This document shows positions 20,790 through 64,000 of a DNA stretch of 64,000 bases, in pieces. The DNA is from Ophiodon elongatus. Lineage: Eukaryota > Chordata > Actinopteri > Perciformes > Hexagrammidae. The stretch's first letter is position 1, and each line of letters begins with the position of its first letter. The translations under genes were made by a program, and so were the position numbers. The stretch spans positions 194,501-258,500 of the forward strand of contig JACSYO010000394.1 of NCBI GenBank assembly GCA_016806645.1. Reading direction: 5' to 3'. Below the pieces are notes generated by a model that was not told where the DNA came from, made no database searches, and worked only from the letters and a program-made list of their open reading frames with translations.

Positions 20790-22597
20790 TTGTATTTCAA
20801 TTCAAAATTAAATGTCAGATATTTTTAAGTGGTCGTTTTAACATTTACAGTGATAACTAGACGGAACATGAACCCTTTTAAAACTGCTTGTTAATAATTA
20901 ACACGAGAAATCACATTCGGATTTTTGTGTAATGTTTGTTATTTACATTTAAAACTGAAATGTTTTGACACACTGTTTGTTCATCTCATCAGTGATTGTT
21001 GGTCAAATTGGGAATTTCCTGGCGTACAACGTGGCCCCCGCTGTGATCGTCACCCCACTGGGAGCCCTCGGGGTTTTGTTTGGGTAAGTCCTAAACATTC
21101 AGGAGTTCTTCTTAAAGCTCCTCATCGGAGCCACCGGGTCAGATTCTGGTGAGACCAGATGACATCATGCAGGTTCACCAGAACCTCCTTCAGCTCAGAC
21201 TCCAGCAGAGACCAGTCCACCGTGGACAGACCCAGATCCAGCAGAGACCAGTCCACCGTGGACAGACCCAGATCCAGCAGAGACCAGTCCACCGTGGACA
21301 GACCCAGATCCAGCAGAGACCAGTCCACCGTGGACAGACCCTCAGCAGAGAAGGTGGACACGGCTTCACCAGAACCAGGACTGAGAGGGCAGACTGTCAG
21401 ACCCTGCTGCAGTACCATGAGAGGTTCTCTAAAGGGACCCTGGTGCTCAGAGACACTACCTCTTTAGTCCACAGGGGGCGCCAGAACCAACACTACATAA
21501 AAGTTCTTAGTAGTAACTTTAAATATTGTGGTGCTTCAGAGACGTTTTTTAATACAATCTCAATCTGTATAGACTATTTATGTACGATGACATTACGCCA
21601 TAATTAAATGCTTTCATCTCATGATGATCCCATTATTTACATCCACTAAGCACCCGTCACGTCACGGACTCCACTAACAACCTTGCTGCTGTGCTTCAGG
21701 GCCGTGCTGGCGTCCTGGATCCTGAAGGAGCATCTAAACCTCGTGGGGAAGCTCGGCTGCGTTCTGTGTTGCTGTGGCTCCGTGGTGCTCGTCATCCACG
21801 CCCCTAAAGCCGAGACCGTCACATCCAGAGTGGAGTTAGAGGCCAGGCTGTCGGACCCAGGTGACCACGTCAACTTTTGTTTGTTCCCTTTGATCTGCTC
21901 CGGTCATGAATGTGTCCTCTAGATATCATATTCTATTGTAAATCTTCTTTTTTTATTATTGTAAATGAGCTGTTGCACTGTGTTTATTCTCATGCACCAA
22001 TCACCGAGTCAGATCCCCCTCGTGTGTGAACTCTGCAGCAGACCCTTAGTGGTTGTGATTCTAGAATAACTCCAACATGAGGTCGTCTCCCCTGCAGTGT
22101 GCGTGGCGTACGCCCTCCTGGTGCTGCTGCTGCTGCTCGTACTGATCGCGTGGATCGCTCCGGCTCACGGATCCTCCAACATCATGGTGTACGTGTCCAT
22201 CTGCTCCCTCCTGGGAAGCTTCACCGTCCCCAGCAGCAAAGGCCTCGGCCTGCTGGCGGCGGACGTCTTCGGGCCGGAGCCGGAGAGCAGCAGCAGAGCT
22301 CTGCCCCTCTTCCTGGGTCTCCTGGCCACGCTGGCCGTCAGCGTCCTCGTCCAGTTCTTCTTCATCACCAAGGCGCTGGAGGGCTTCAGCTCCAACGTGT
22401 TCGAGGCCGTCTACTACGTGGCCTTCACCTCCAGCGTGCTCCTCGCCTCCGCGCTGCTCTTCAGGGAGTGGACGGCGCTCACCGCGGCCGACGGCGCCGC
22501 CCTGCTGGCCGGCCTGAGCACCGTGTGTGTCGGCGTCGTGCTGCTGCGCGTCTCTCAGGAGGCGTCCGTCACGAGGAGGAAGAGGAAGGCCGAGTGA
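19775..22597 (+). CDS. nipa1: NIPA1 magnesium transporter
   Basis: Multi-pass Mg2+ transporter of the NIPA family, in plasma and endosomal membranes; human NIPA1 is the SPG6 spastic paraplegia gene. Five coding exons: 19775-19907, 20573-20620, 20993-21083, 21700-21860, 22098-22597. They join in frame to 310 aa (human 329). The start has AAA at -3 and G at +4. Family landmarks in order: FINGSTFVLQKKGIL (residues 26-40), SYLTDVVWW (47-55), GQIGNFLAY (64-72), VTPLGALGV (80-88), LKEHLNLVGKLGC, WIAPAHGSSNIMVY, ICSLLGSFTVPSSKG. About nine hydrophobic segments fit the family topology. T30 and G91 correspond to human T45 and G106, the residues mutated in SPG6, and both are conserved. The human N-terminal polyalanine tract is absent. 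The C-terminus is short and basic (RRKRKAE). Exon phases and the 91- and 161-nt exons match nipa2, showing their paralogy. Confidence 0.97.
20050..20510. repeat. About 115-bp tandem repeat, AT-rich
   Basis: Four diverged copies of a unit with GGAGTAATGCCTTAG, AATCATTGGTTTTAAATTAT and TTTATCCCTGTTGTTTATTT, in nipa1 intron 1. Confidence 0.8.
20736..20786. repeat. (AT)n microsatellite
   Basis: About 24 AT units in nipa1 intron 2. Confidence 0.95.
21199..21345. repeat. 36-bp minisatellite
   Basis: Four near-identical copies of a 36-bp unit containing CAGAGACCAGTCCACCGTGG in nipa1 intron 3. Because 36 is a multiple of three it makes repetitive open frames on both strands; these are not genes. 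Confidence 0.95.
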
Positions 22598-22799
22598 TGA
22601 AGAGGACTTTCTTATATAACACAGTTTTATACTCGATGTTTAACTGATGTGTGTTTATAACGAGTTTCAGGATTTTTCTTTGTGTTTATCTTCAGACATT
22701 CTTTATGTATGTTTTATTTCTTTTTCGGTGCGAAAGGGCAAAACAGAGGAATACTGACATACAATAATAATAATAATAATAATAACAACAAAAACAAGC

Positions 22800-22805
22800 A
22801 ATAAA
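22800..22805 (+). terminator. nipa1: Candidate poly(A) signal of nipa1
   Basis: AATAAA about 200 bases after the nipa1 stop. Other AATAAA motifs further on (from about 22850) make the exact end uncertain. Confidence 0.5.
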
Positions 22806-24186
22806 ACCACAGAAAGCTCAACTTTGATAAAACTGTACAATAGATGAAACAATAAAATATAATGTATATATATTAGATATAAAAAGAACAAACTAAGAAA
22901 GAAAATAAATTAAAGAAAATACTTTAGTAAAATTAAATAATATCAACAATAAAATAAAGCAGTAAAGCGACGCCATCACATAAAAGCCAGTCTGTAAAAA
23001 TATGTTTTAAGAAGTGATTTAAAAGAGATTACTAGAAAGAAAGAAACAAAAGAAATTATGTATAAAACTATTATTGTTATTGTAAATATGCAAACTAGTT
23101 GTAGATACTAAGGGTGGTTATGTACGTATGAGTAACTGATCAAGAAGAGAGAAGAAATACTGAGCAAATGATATATATGAATAAAATAATTACAATAATA
23201 ATACATGAATAAAAATCCTAACAGTAATATTCATAATAATAATAAAGTCACCTAGTTTCACTGAACATTTTACTTGAATCTCCTTTCAGTTTTCTTATGC
23301 AACATTTCTTAGTTACTATGTAACTCACAAATATCGCCCAAAATAAAACTTTTTTTTATTTTTTAATCATTCCGTCTTTAATTTCATAAATAATCATAAA
23401 TGCAGCTCTGAGGATGTTTCTTCGCCTCCCGTAGAATAACCTTCATATTTTTACATATTGTTAATAGTTAATAGTTAAAAACGTTGCCGGCTGGTTAAAT
23501 AGGAACTGAGAATAAATGTGTTTTCTTTTCCTTTCAGGCTTTTAATGCTCGACACACTTTGACTCCTTCAGTGTGTCTGTGAGTTATTAATTATTATTAT
23601 TATTTATTATTATTAATTATTAAGTGTAACTTCAGAAGCTTCTTTAGTGTGAAGAAGGAAATGATTAACGACGACTGAACGAGCCTTTTGTCTAATGGAC
23701 GAGGTTTCAAAGATCAAATACTAAAATGTAAACTTATAGTTCTGTGATACTAAATGGTACAACTAGTTATTCATGTGATTTAGATTCTGGATTATTTATC
23801 GACATTATAAACACGCTGACAGACATTCTACTATTTGTAGAATTGTTTAATAGTGATTTGACAAACCAAACATGAAGTGAAGTGATGGCTTAAGAAATAA
23901 ACTGTAGAACTTTTATTAATCATAAAGAGATTAAACTGTTCAGAAATGAGTATCAAATACAAAGTGTATAAAAGTAATACTAACACAAAGTGCCAAATAT
24001 AATAACCATAAAAGTAAAACTTAAGTAGTAAATTAACTAAAATTAAATTAACTAATATAAAAAGGTAATATTGCACATTATAAGGTTTGAATAAAAAGGG
24101 AAAAAAAATATATTTTTAAATAACAAAATGTGGTTTAAATGAAATATAAAATAATTGAATAAAAAATTAAAACGTTAAAAGAAAAG

Positions 24187-24225
<39 letters not shown>

Positions 24226-24560
24226 ATACGTTTTTTTTAAATAAAAAATTAAACTAATTTAACGTGCATCAATAAATAAATTAGTTTAATTTCCTACTCA
24301 TTTTGGTTGTTCTGTACTTTATCATTAATATAATAATGAATAAACACGGAGTTAAAATCAAGCTGAGTTGTACTTTTATAACGTAAAGTGTAGAATAACT
24401 AATAAAACATTTTAAATACTATAAAGACTCGACCTTGTCTTCAGTGTTCCCTTTTCTATTTTTATTTTATGCTTTTTTCTGTCTTTATTTTCTTTTTTTC
24501 AGCGGTTGCCTCCCTGGCTTGATAATTTAACTGTATTTAAATTTATTTTGTCGTTTCTTA
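22806..24560. other. nipa1-nipa2 intergenic, AT-rich
   Basis: Very AT-rich sequence with an (AT)n run at about 24191-24222 and many A/T homopolymers. No gene, RNA or clear transposon recognised. Confidence 0.6.
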
Positions 24561-24629
24561 TTGACAATTTATGAAATTGTACATGTGCAATTGTTGAATA
24601 AAGAATATAAGAAAGAAAGAAAGAAAGAA

Positions 24630-24850
24630 AGTAATAAAGCCCCAGTTCAGCGGCCGCAGGTCCTCCGAGCAGCAGAAGAAGAAGCTCTCAGCTCAGCGGC
24701 TACAGGTGTTCCGAGCAGCAGAAGAAGAAGAAGCGCAGGATCGGTGCGATGGTTAGCCTCAGAACCCGGAAGTAGGCTAGCTGTTAGCTAACCTCTAGCT
24801 GCTAACACCTCTGTTGTCGTTAAGGAAACCGGCCGCCACCTTCTGAACAG
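24630..24850 (+). promoter_or_regulatory. nipa2: nipa2 promoter and probable non-coding exon 1
   Basis: GC-rich stretch ending in a strong donor, GAACAG|GTAAGAAAC, with the exon boundary at 24850. An ETS-type ACCCGGAAGTA motif lies near 24769 and a second CCGGAAGTA just after the donor near 24895. A segment of about 46 bp (CCGAGCAGCAGAAGAAGAAG) is tandemly duplicated at 24670-24740. This donor can splice to the acceptor at 25955/25956 ahead of the nipa2 start codon. The transcription start is not determined. Confidence 0.6.
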
Positions 24851-25261
24851 GTAAGAAACTCTCACGGAGACTTCGTTAAACGCAGCGAGTTCAACCGGAA
24901 GTAATTCTTCACATTCTTCGTGTTTAACGCGAACAGACTGAGCTAGCTAGCCAGCTAGCCGTGGCGCTAAGTTAACGTGGCTAAAGAGGGAGCCTCTCCG
25001 TTAAAAGCTCTTGAACTGACCCAGGAGCCTCACTGGGGCCGGCGTGCTGGTGTGTGACAGCCCGGCGGGGACACACTGGGAGTCTGCTGCTGGTTTGTTG
25101 GAGGTTCCCAGCCGCTTCAGAAGAATCCCATCGGGGTTGGTTGTCAATTAACGCCCCAAAGCTCCGGAACTCATGATCCATGTTATAAATACTGATAACG
25201 CGTTAAAAACACGTTATAAATAAAGGTTAAAACCTGAATCAGGCCTCAAACGCGTCCTGAT

Positions 25262-25620
25262 GGATTTTATGCATTATATATGTTTTATTCATATTTTTTA
25301 ATTTAATCTTATTTAAATTTTATTATCAAGTGGGTTTTATTTTCCATCTTACGTGATCATTTTATTCATTATATTTTTTTATTTAATCCTATTTTATTAT
25401 ATTATCAAGTGGGTTTTATTTTCCATCTTACATTATGAGTTTTATTCATTATATTTTTTTATTTAATCCTATTTTATTATATTATCAAGTGGGTTTTATT
25501 TTTCATCTTACATTATGAGTTTTATTCATATTTCCTATTTTATTTTATTATCAAGTGGGTGTTATTTTTCATTTTATTCATTATATTTTAATTTCATGAT
25601 TAAGTGGGTGTTATTTTGTC
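25262..25620. repeat. About 80-bp AT-rich tandem repeat
   Basis: Three to four copies of a unit containing TTATCAAGTGGGTTTTATTT and TTTTATTCATTATATTTTTT, in the presumed nipa2 first intron. Confidence 0.85.
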
Positions 25621-26027
25621 ATTCTGTCCAAGTTTTTGTTCATTCTGTTTTATGTATCGGTCAACATTAACCTCAGCGGTGAGTCACACCCTGAATATTA
25701 TTGACTTAGTTGCTCAAGGTTTTTGTTTCTCTAAATGTAGAAAACCCAGACAAAGGGTTGCTCATTCCTCCACAGACACTCCATTGTGTCCGTACTGGAT
25801 CAGTTGGCAGAGAAACTAGTTTGTCCTAAATATGCCGGTTTTCCTCTCCGTTATCTCCGCTGAGGAAGCGGTAGGTCATCGCTGTGAAACCAAAGAAAAG
25901 GATTCTCCCACAGCAGCTGATTTTTAAGGTCTTTGTCGGCTTCCTCTTTTCTCAGGTGTCCGGTCCGAACTGTTCTGTAGGTCAGCACCGGCGCTGCCCG
26001 GACCACAACGACACATCCAGCCTCGCC

Positions 26028-29000
26028 ATGGGTCAGGACAGGGGCAAGTACGACTTCTACATCGGCCTGGGGTTGGCCGTCAGCTCCAGCATCTTCATCG
26101 GAGGCAGTTTCATCCTCAAGAAGAAGGGACTCCTGCGGCTGGCCAGGAAGGGCTCCATGCGGGCAGGTGAGGCTCGTCACACCTGGGCCTCGGCCGGGGG
26201 GGCCGGGGGGGCTGCGTTCAGGCACTCAGGCACTCACTGCTGCTGTTGCGCAACCCTGAAGCTCACCTGATAACATCTCCTCTCACCTCTCACCTGTTTC
26301 CCCTCAGGGCGGCTTTGTTTTTCTCACCTCTGCAGGGTGTTTGTGTTCGCTGGGAAATCCTAGCGTCGGCGTCTCTTAGTCATTTTTTTTTTTTAATGCT
26401 TTTATTCTTAATGATTTATTTCCAAAAACTTCTCAACACATCGCTGACAAAGAAAATATTTGAAGTGGGGCTTTAGTTTTATAGATCGGTCGATTAGTAA
26501 GAATTTCTTTGGCCGATGACACAAAAAAGTCTTATAGCATCTTTTTATTAAAAGTACAATTTAAGCTCGATAATTCAGGAAAAAAATGAAATTTGTATTT
26601 AAATTCATTTTCCAAGTATACATCTTCCAATAGTGAACTTCTTTTTCATTTTTTATTTAAAATGTTTTCCAGTTCTTGTTCATCTTAACTAACTTAAAAT
26701 TTAAGTAACAATTCGTGCTTTCTACCCACCAAAATGTTTTCTTTTTTAAATGTAAACCACTTAGTGAGCTACATAGTCTGTATGAAACGAGCCATACAAA
26801 TAATTATTATTATTTTGAGGGAAGTGGAGGAAGTCGTGGAGAGGAACTTTATTTCTTTAGAGAGAAGTCATTTATTTTGGAGGCGGGACATATGGAATGT
26901 TTTTTTGTTTAATATAATTTTAATGATGCAACTCAGAGCTAAAGTTAAATAAAACAAAAATATTTTATTTCTGCTAAGAGTTTACACTTTTATGATGGTA
27001 AAATGCTTGTTTCTATGACGTTTTTAAATACAGATGGAACAAATGTTATTTCCTCTTTCTGATTCTCTGGTTTGTAAACACTAGTTTGAGTCTCTGGACT
27101 TTAACCTTCACTCGACCTAGTAAAGCTTCCTGACTTGTAGCGGGACGTTCTTTACGTGCAGGTTTTATTCAAATGAGCAGAATCACATGTTCTAAAATAT
27201 TTGTTTTTTTTTTTTGCTCTTCAGGCCAAGGGGGTCATGCATATCTAAAGGAATGGTTATGGTGGGCTGGTTTACTCTCAAGTAAGTAACACTGAGTCTG
27301 AAGGCTTTTAAAAATCTATATTTCAGTGTCACTGTTATTTAAAATGCAGTTAAACCATCATAAGAGTCTAAAAGCACTTTAACTTTAAGACTCCTGGACG
27401 TCAAGAGAACCAAACCCATGTTGACATGGGAGGAACCTTTTACTTTGTACCTAGTATTGTTGCAACACACTTGAACTTGACAGTATTTCTGCGTCTTACT
27501 CATAGTGGGAGCTGGTGAAGCAGCCAACTTCGCAGCGTACGCCTTTGCTCCGGCGACCCTGGTGACCCCGCTGGGAGCGCTCAGCGTGCTGGTCAGGTAC
27601 GGACGACTCCTCACTCGGTCTCAGTCGCCGTGTTCTCTGCGTGTTAGTGACTGAGTGTAAATGCCGTCCCTGCAGCGCCGTGCTGTCCTCGTACTTCCTG
27701 ACGGAGCGCCTGAACCTGCACGGGAAGCTGGGCTGTCTGCTCAGCATCCTGGGCTCCACCACCATGGTGATCCACGCCCCGCAGGAGGAGGAGATCAGCA
27801 GCCTCGAGCACATGGCCAAGAAGCTGGTGGACCCGGGTACGGAACGAAATATGTCTTTCACCGAAGTTTACCTCCTAATCACGCTTCATAACGATATTCA
27901 GATATTCCAGATCAGAAGGAAGTTTTGCACGATTTAAAGTGTCTGTGTGAGGTTCTCCTCCAGAGCTTCACTACAGCAGATGGAGCAGAGTGATGTTCTG
28001 CTGTGGACGGATTCTAGACTCCTAAAAGAATCTCTATCAGTTTAATGACATGCTGTATCTGTGTTTGTGTTGTTGGGAGACTTTGGTGAATCTGAATTAA
28101 CTCTTTAAAACACCAAAGTCTCACAACAACACAAACCCACTACCAGATGTATTCAGCAGCAGAGCAGCAGCTCCTGAGTCCTGAGAGGTTAAATCCCTGT
28201 TTCTGTGAATGGAGTCTGGTGTGTTTAAGAGAACATAGATAACAGCTTTTCCTGGAGGTGATACACTGACTGGATAAGTACCGAATACAACCACACCTCA
28301 AAACATCCGTCTGAGACCAAACTTTGTTCATATCTTCACATGTAAAGATATAAAACGAGTAACCCCCACCCCCCTCCCCTCCTTCTTAGGGTTTTTCATC
28401 TTCGCCACTCTCGTCGTCATCGTGGCGCTCATCTTCATATTCGTTGTGGGTCCCCGTCACGGCCAGACCAACATCCTGGTCTACATCACCATCTGCTCCG
28501 TGATCGGCGCCCTGTCGGTGTCCTGCGTCAAAGGCCTGGGCATCGCCATCAAGGAGGCGATCGCCGGTAAAAGCGTGGCGAGGAACCCGCTGGCGTGGAT
28601 CCTGCTCCTGGGCCTGGTGGCGTGTGTGAGCACGCAGATCAACTACCTGAACAAGGCCCTGGACATCTTCAACACCTCGCTGGTGACGCCCATCTACTAC
28701 GTGTTCTTCACCACCTCCGTGCTCAGCTGCTCCGCCATCCTGTTCAAGGAGTGGGGTCACATGGGCGCCGACGACGTCATCGGCACGCTGAGCGGCTTCC
28801 TCACCATCATCGTGGGCATCTTCCTGCTCCACGCCTTCAAGGACGTGAGCGTCAGCCTGGCCTCCCTCGCCGTGTCCATGAGGAAGGAGGAGCAGCGGGC
28901 GTCCCCCGCCGCCAACGGCGTGGCGTCCCACTACGACCTGTTGCGCAACGAGTCCACCGGGGACACGGAGGACCGGGAGATGGGGCTGCCTTTCGAGAGC

Positions 29001-29045
29001 GTGTCCCGGAGAAACGGGGCCACGGCGTCCTCGTTGGATCACTGA
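26028..29045 (+). CDS. nipa2: NIPA2 magnesium transporter
   Basis: Mg2+ transporter of the NIPA family, found in plasma membrane and early endosomes. Five coding exons: 26028-26166, 27225-27281, 27506-27596, 27676-27836, 28390-29045, joining in frame to 367 aa (human 360). The 5' UTR part of the first of these begins at an acceptor near 25956. The ATG has G at -3 and +4. Near-identity to human NIPA2 is visible: GKYDFYIGLGLAVSSSIFIG (residues 6-25), KKKGLLRLARKGSMRAG, GGHAYLKEWLWWAGLLS, FAPATLVTPLGALSVL, SILGSTTMVIHAP, FVVGPRHGQTNILVY, QINYLNKALDIFNTS, TPIYYVFFTTSVL, FKEWGHMGADDVIGTLSGF. Nine or so hydrophobic segments are followed by a hydrophilic tail of about 65 residues carrying ESVSRRNG near the end, as in the human protein. 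Transcribed away from herc2 and toward cyfip1. The position of the first intron's 5' exon is inferred. Confidence 0.97.
26290..27220. other. nipa2 intron, nothing recognised
   Basis: AT-rich, with T-runs. Short open frames here have no recognisable domain. Confidence 0.6.
27945..28250. mobile_element. Foldback-family element, copy B
   Basis: Shares the blocks CACTACAGCAGATGGAGCAG, AGAATCTCTATCAGTTTAAT and TGTATTCAGCAGCAGAGCAG with the elements at 13.1 and 52.7 kb. It keeps only the central hairpin (GTTGTTGGGAGACTTT paired with its complement) plus one flank. It lies in the last nipa2 intron. Confidence 0.7.
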
Positions 29046-29514
29046 GGGACTCGCTCGTTTCTCTCGGCTGCCTACTGACTCGCCGTTGTCCACGGCAACA
29101 AGACAATCAACTGTGTGGGGAAGGAGACTCGGACCAGCGGATTGTACTTAACATTTTGATTTGCCTTACTTTTCCTCAGACTGTGACCGGGTCATCAGTT
29201 AGAAGTTAATTTCATTCCTCTGTAGCGCTGTAAATATGAGTTTTTTTTAAAAGAAATGTTTTGTTATATGTACATGCATCTTCATGCACTGACTTACTTT
29301 CTATAAATCAAGACGATAAAGGTTTTAATATATATTCTATATGAGGTCCTACTGACAAGGCTACAGCTAAACTAAAGGACGGTCACTTTGATTTGAGTTT
29401 TCGTGATACTTGAAAGTTAAAACACAACAATTTTTGTTGGGAGTCGTTCTGATTTTTTTTTTTGTAGCGTTGACATGAAAAACTCCGGAGATGAACCAAC
29501 AGATTTGTTACATA

Positions 29515-29558
29515 TTTATTGAATTAAAATGATTAAAACACAAGGCACAGTGAATAAA
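29515..29558. terminator. Facing poly(A) signals of nipa2 and cyfip1
   Basis: TTTATT at 29515-29520 reads AATAAA on the minus strand, about 400 bases after the cyfip1 stop. ATTAAA (29523-29528) and AATAAA (29553-29558) on the plus strand could end nipa2, about 500 bases after its stop. The two convergent 3' UTRs therefore nearly touch or overlap. Confidence 0.5.
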
Positions 29559-29926
29559 TGCTTAACATGAGTATGAGCGTTGTTACTTTTCATTTTCCTT
29601 TAAAATGTTTAAGCATGCATGTTCGACAATATAGAAAATACTTAAAATACGTCACCGTCCCCCTTAATATAATCCCACCACTGCAAACCCTTAAATACTT
29701 ATCTGATAAAACTAATTTCACCTCCCTACGTATAAAACAAAGAATAGTTCATCCAAAAAGAAAAAGGGGGAAATATCTATTCATTTCTGATAAGGCACAA
29801 GTGAATACAAAAAAAATAATAATAATTCTGACAGAAATGTGGCCCAACTTCGCTCCATTTAATGGTCCGAGACCCAAAGAAAAGGAATATTGTGGGTCGA
29901 CTGGTCATGTGACGGTGGGCGGAGCC

Positions 29927-62713
<32,787 letters not shown>

Positions 62714-62756
62714 TCACGTTACCACGGGGACACGAATCAGGCATTAGACAGGTATG

Positions 62757-63500
62757 AAACGGGCTCATGACAGGGACATGACGAGGACATGACGGGGACA
62801 TGACGGGACACATAACAAGGACATGACGAGGACATGACGGGACACTTAACGAGGACATGACGAGGACATATGACATGGACATAACGAGGATATAACGGGG
62901 ACATGACGGGACACATAACAAGGACATGACGAGGACATAACGAGGACATGACGAGGACATGACATAACGGGACACATAACAAGGACATGACGAGGACATA
63001 ACGGGGACACATAACAAGGACATGACGAGGACATGACGAGGACATGACGAGGACATGACGAGGACATAACAAGGACATGACGGGGACATGACGAGGACAT
63101 AACGAGGACATGACGGGGACATGACGAGGACATAACGAGGACATGACGGGGACATGACGAGGACATAACGAGGACATGACGAGGACATAACAAGGACATG
63201 ACGAGGACATGACGAGGACATGACGAGGACATAACAAGGACATGACGAGGACATAACGAGGACATGACAAGGACATAACAAGGACATGACGAGGACATGA
63301 CGAGGACATAACAAGGACATGACGGGGACATGACGAGGACATAACAAGGACATGACGAGGACATAACGAGGACATAACGAGGACATGACGGGGACATGAC
63401 GAGGACATGACGAGGACATGACGGGGACATGACGAGGACATGACGAGGACATGACGGGGACATGACGGGGACATGACGGGGACATGACGGGGACATGACA
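62757..63500. repeat. 11-bp GACATGACGAG minisatellite
   Basis: About 65 copies of an 11-bp unit (GAGGACATGAC / GAGGACATAAC / GGGGACATGAC), about 60 bases upstream (in sense) of the acceptor of cyfip1 exon 62695-62606. All three minus-strand frames stay open for over 200 codons because the unit lacks stops; none is a gene. Confidence 0.97.
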
Positions 63501-63504
63501 GGCA

Positions 63505-64000
63505 TTTTATATTTCTGAATCCATCATTGCTACATTTTCCATGTGAATGTAGTTCAAAGTGCTCACTAATTACAAATCATTAGTGAGTCTGTGCATGTGC
63601 TGCTGGTTTTATGCAATAAACTCTCATCCTGTAAGAAAAACTGGCATTTTTCATCTTTTGTTACACAGAAAACTGAATTATTTCTTAAATCTCGTTTCCT
63701 TCTGTTGATCAATAAGTTCACTTCCTGTACATCAGAACATCCAGTAGCCCAGAGAGAAGCTCTCTGAAATAATACTGATGTCCGTAAATTATGTTGATGA
63801 AATAGATGTTTTAATTTATTCATTCAAAGCAGCTTTAAAGAAACTAACGGCACATTCCTGTTAAATGTACTTTATTTAAGGCCTGTTTTTATTTATATGT
63901 ACGGATCTATACAGGATCTCTTGGATTTTCCAGGAAATATTGATTGATAAAGTTAAAAATGGTTGATGGATTTGAATAATGGGGCAGAATTCAAACATTA
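63505..64000. other. cyfip1 intron, right edge
   Basis: No exon seen. The first cyfip1 coding sequence (about 39 codons) must lie beyond the window. Confidence 0.6.

Noticed and set aside
28386..29093. 235-codon minus-strand open frame
   Set aside because: Antisense shadow of the last nipa2 exon, caused by high GC at third positions.

Overview
The window is vertebrate nuclear DNA, and everything points to a teleost fish, probably a percomorph. Genes are split into short exons with GT-AG introns, proteins are close to human orthologues, introns are compact, and introns are filled with (CA)n repeats, minisatellites and short non-autonomous transposons. I found no operons, tRNAs, rRNAs or CRISPR arrays. 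I cannot name the species.

Layout, left to right. (1) 1-18.6 kb: the 5' part of herc2 on the minus strand, 14 coding exons giving residues 1-693 (N-terminal helical region and most of the first RCC1-like propeller). The rest of this giant ubiquitin ligase lies off the left edge. (2) 18.2-19.8 kb: a GC-rich, head-to-head promoter region shared by herc2 (leftward) and nipa1 (rightward), with a perfect 42-bp hairpin and two NRF1-like sites. (3) 19.8-22.6 kb: nipa1, 5 coding exons, 310 aa. (4) 24.6-29.05 kb: nipa2, a likely non-coding first exon plus 5 coding exons, 367 aa. (5) 29.9-62.7 kb: cyfip1 on the minus strand, 29 coding exons, 1214 residues to the stop. Only about 39 N-terminal residues lie off the right edge; residue numbering then matches human CYFIP1 exactly at several known functional sites. 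(6) 37.85-38.5 kb: an intronless fndc9-like gene on the plus strand, nested inside a cyfip1 intron.

nipa1, nipa2 and cyfip1 are the conserved block of human 15q11.2 (BP1-BP2). Here herc2 directly abuts nipa1, whereas in human a long interval separates them. nipa1 and nipa2 encode related multi-pass Mg2+ transporters with matching exon phases. cyfip1 encodes the Rac1-binding subunit of the WAVE regulatory complex and a partner of FMRP and eIF4E. nipa2 and cyfip1 converge tail to tail with facing poly(A) signals.

The most notable observations are: the fndc9-like gene nested in cyfip1 (in human FNDC9 sits in CYFIP2, so the nest may predate the vertebrate genome duplications); a recurring pattern in which minisatellites that are pyrimidine-rich in the sense direction abut 3' splice sites of cyfip1; and a TTAA-flanked piggyBac-like insertion carrying a gutted L1-type LINE, whose empty site is preserved in a second copy of the host repeat 8 kb away. 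I did not find a convincing novel multi-gene system. All exon calls were made by eye from splice motifs, reading-frame continuity and remembered family sequences.
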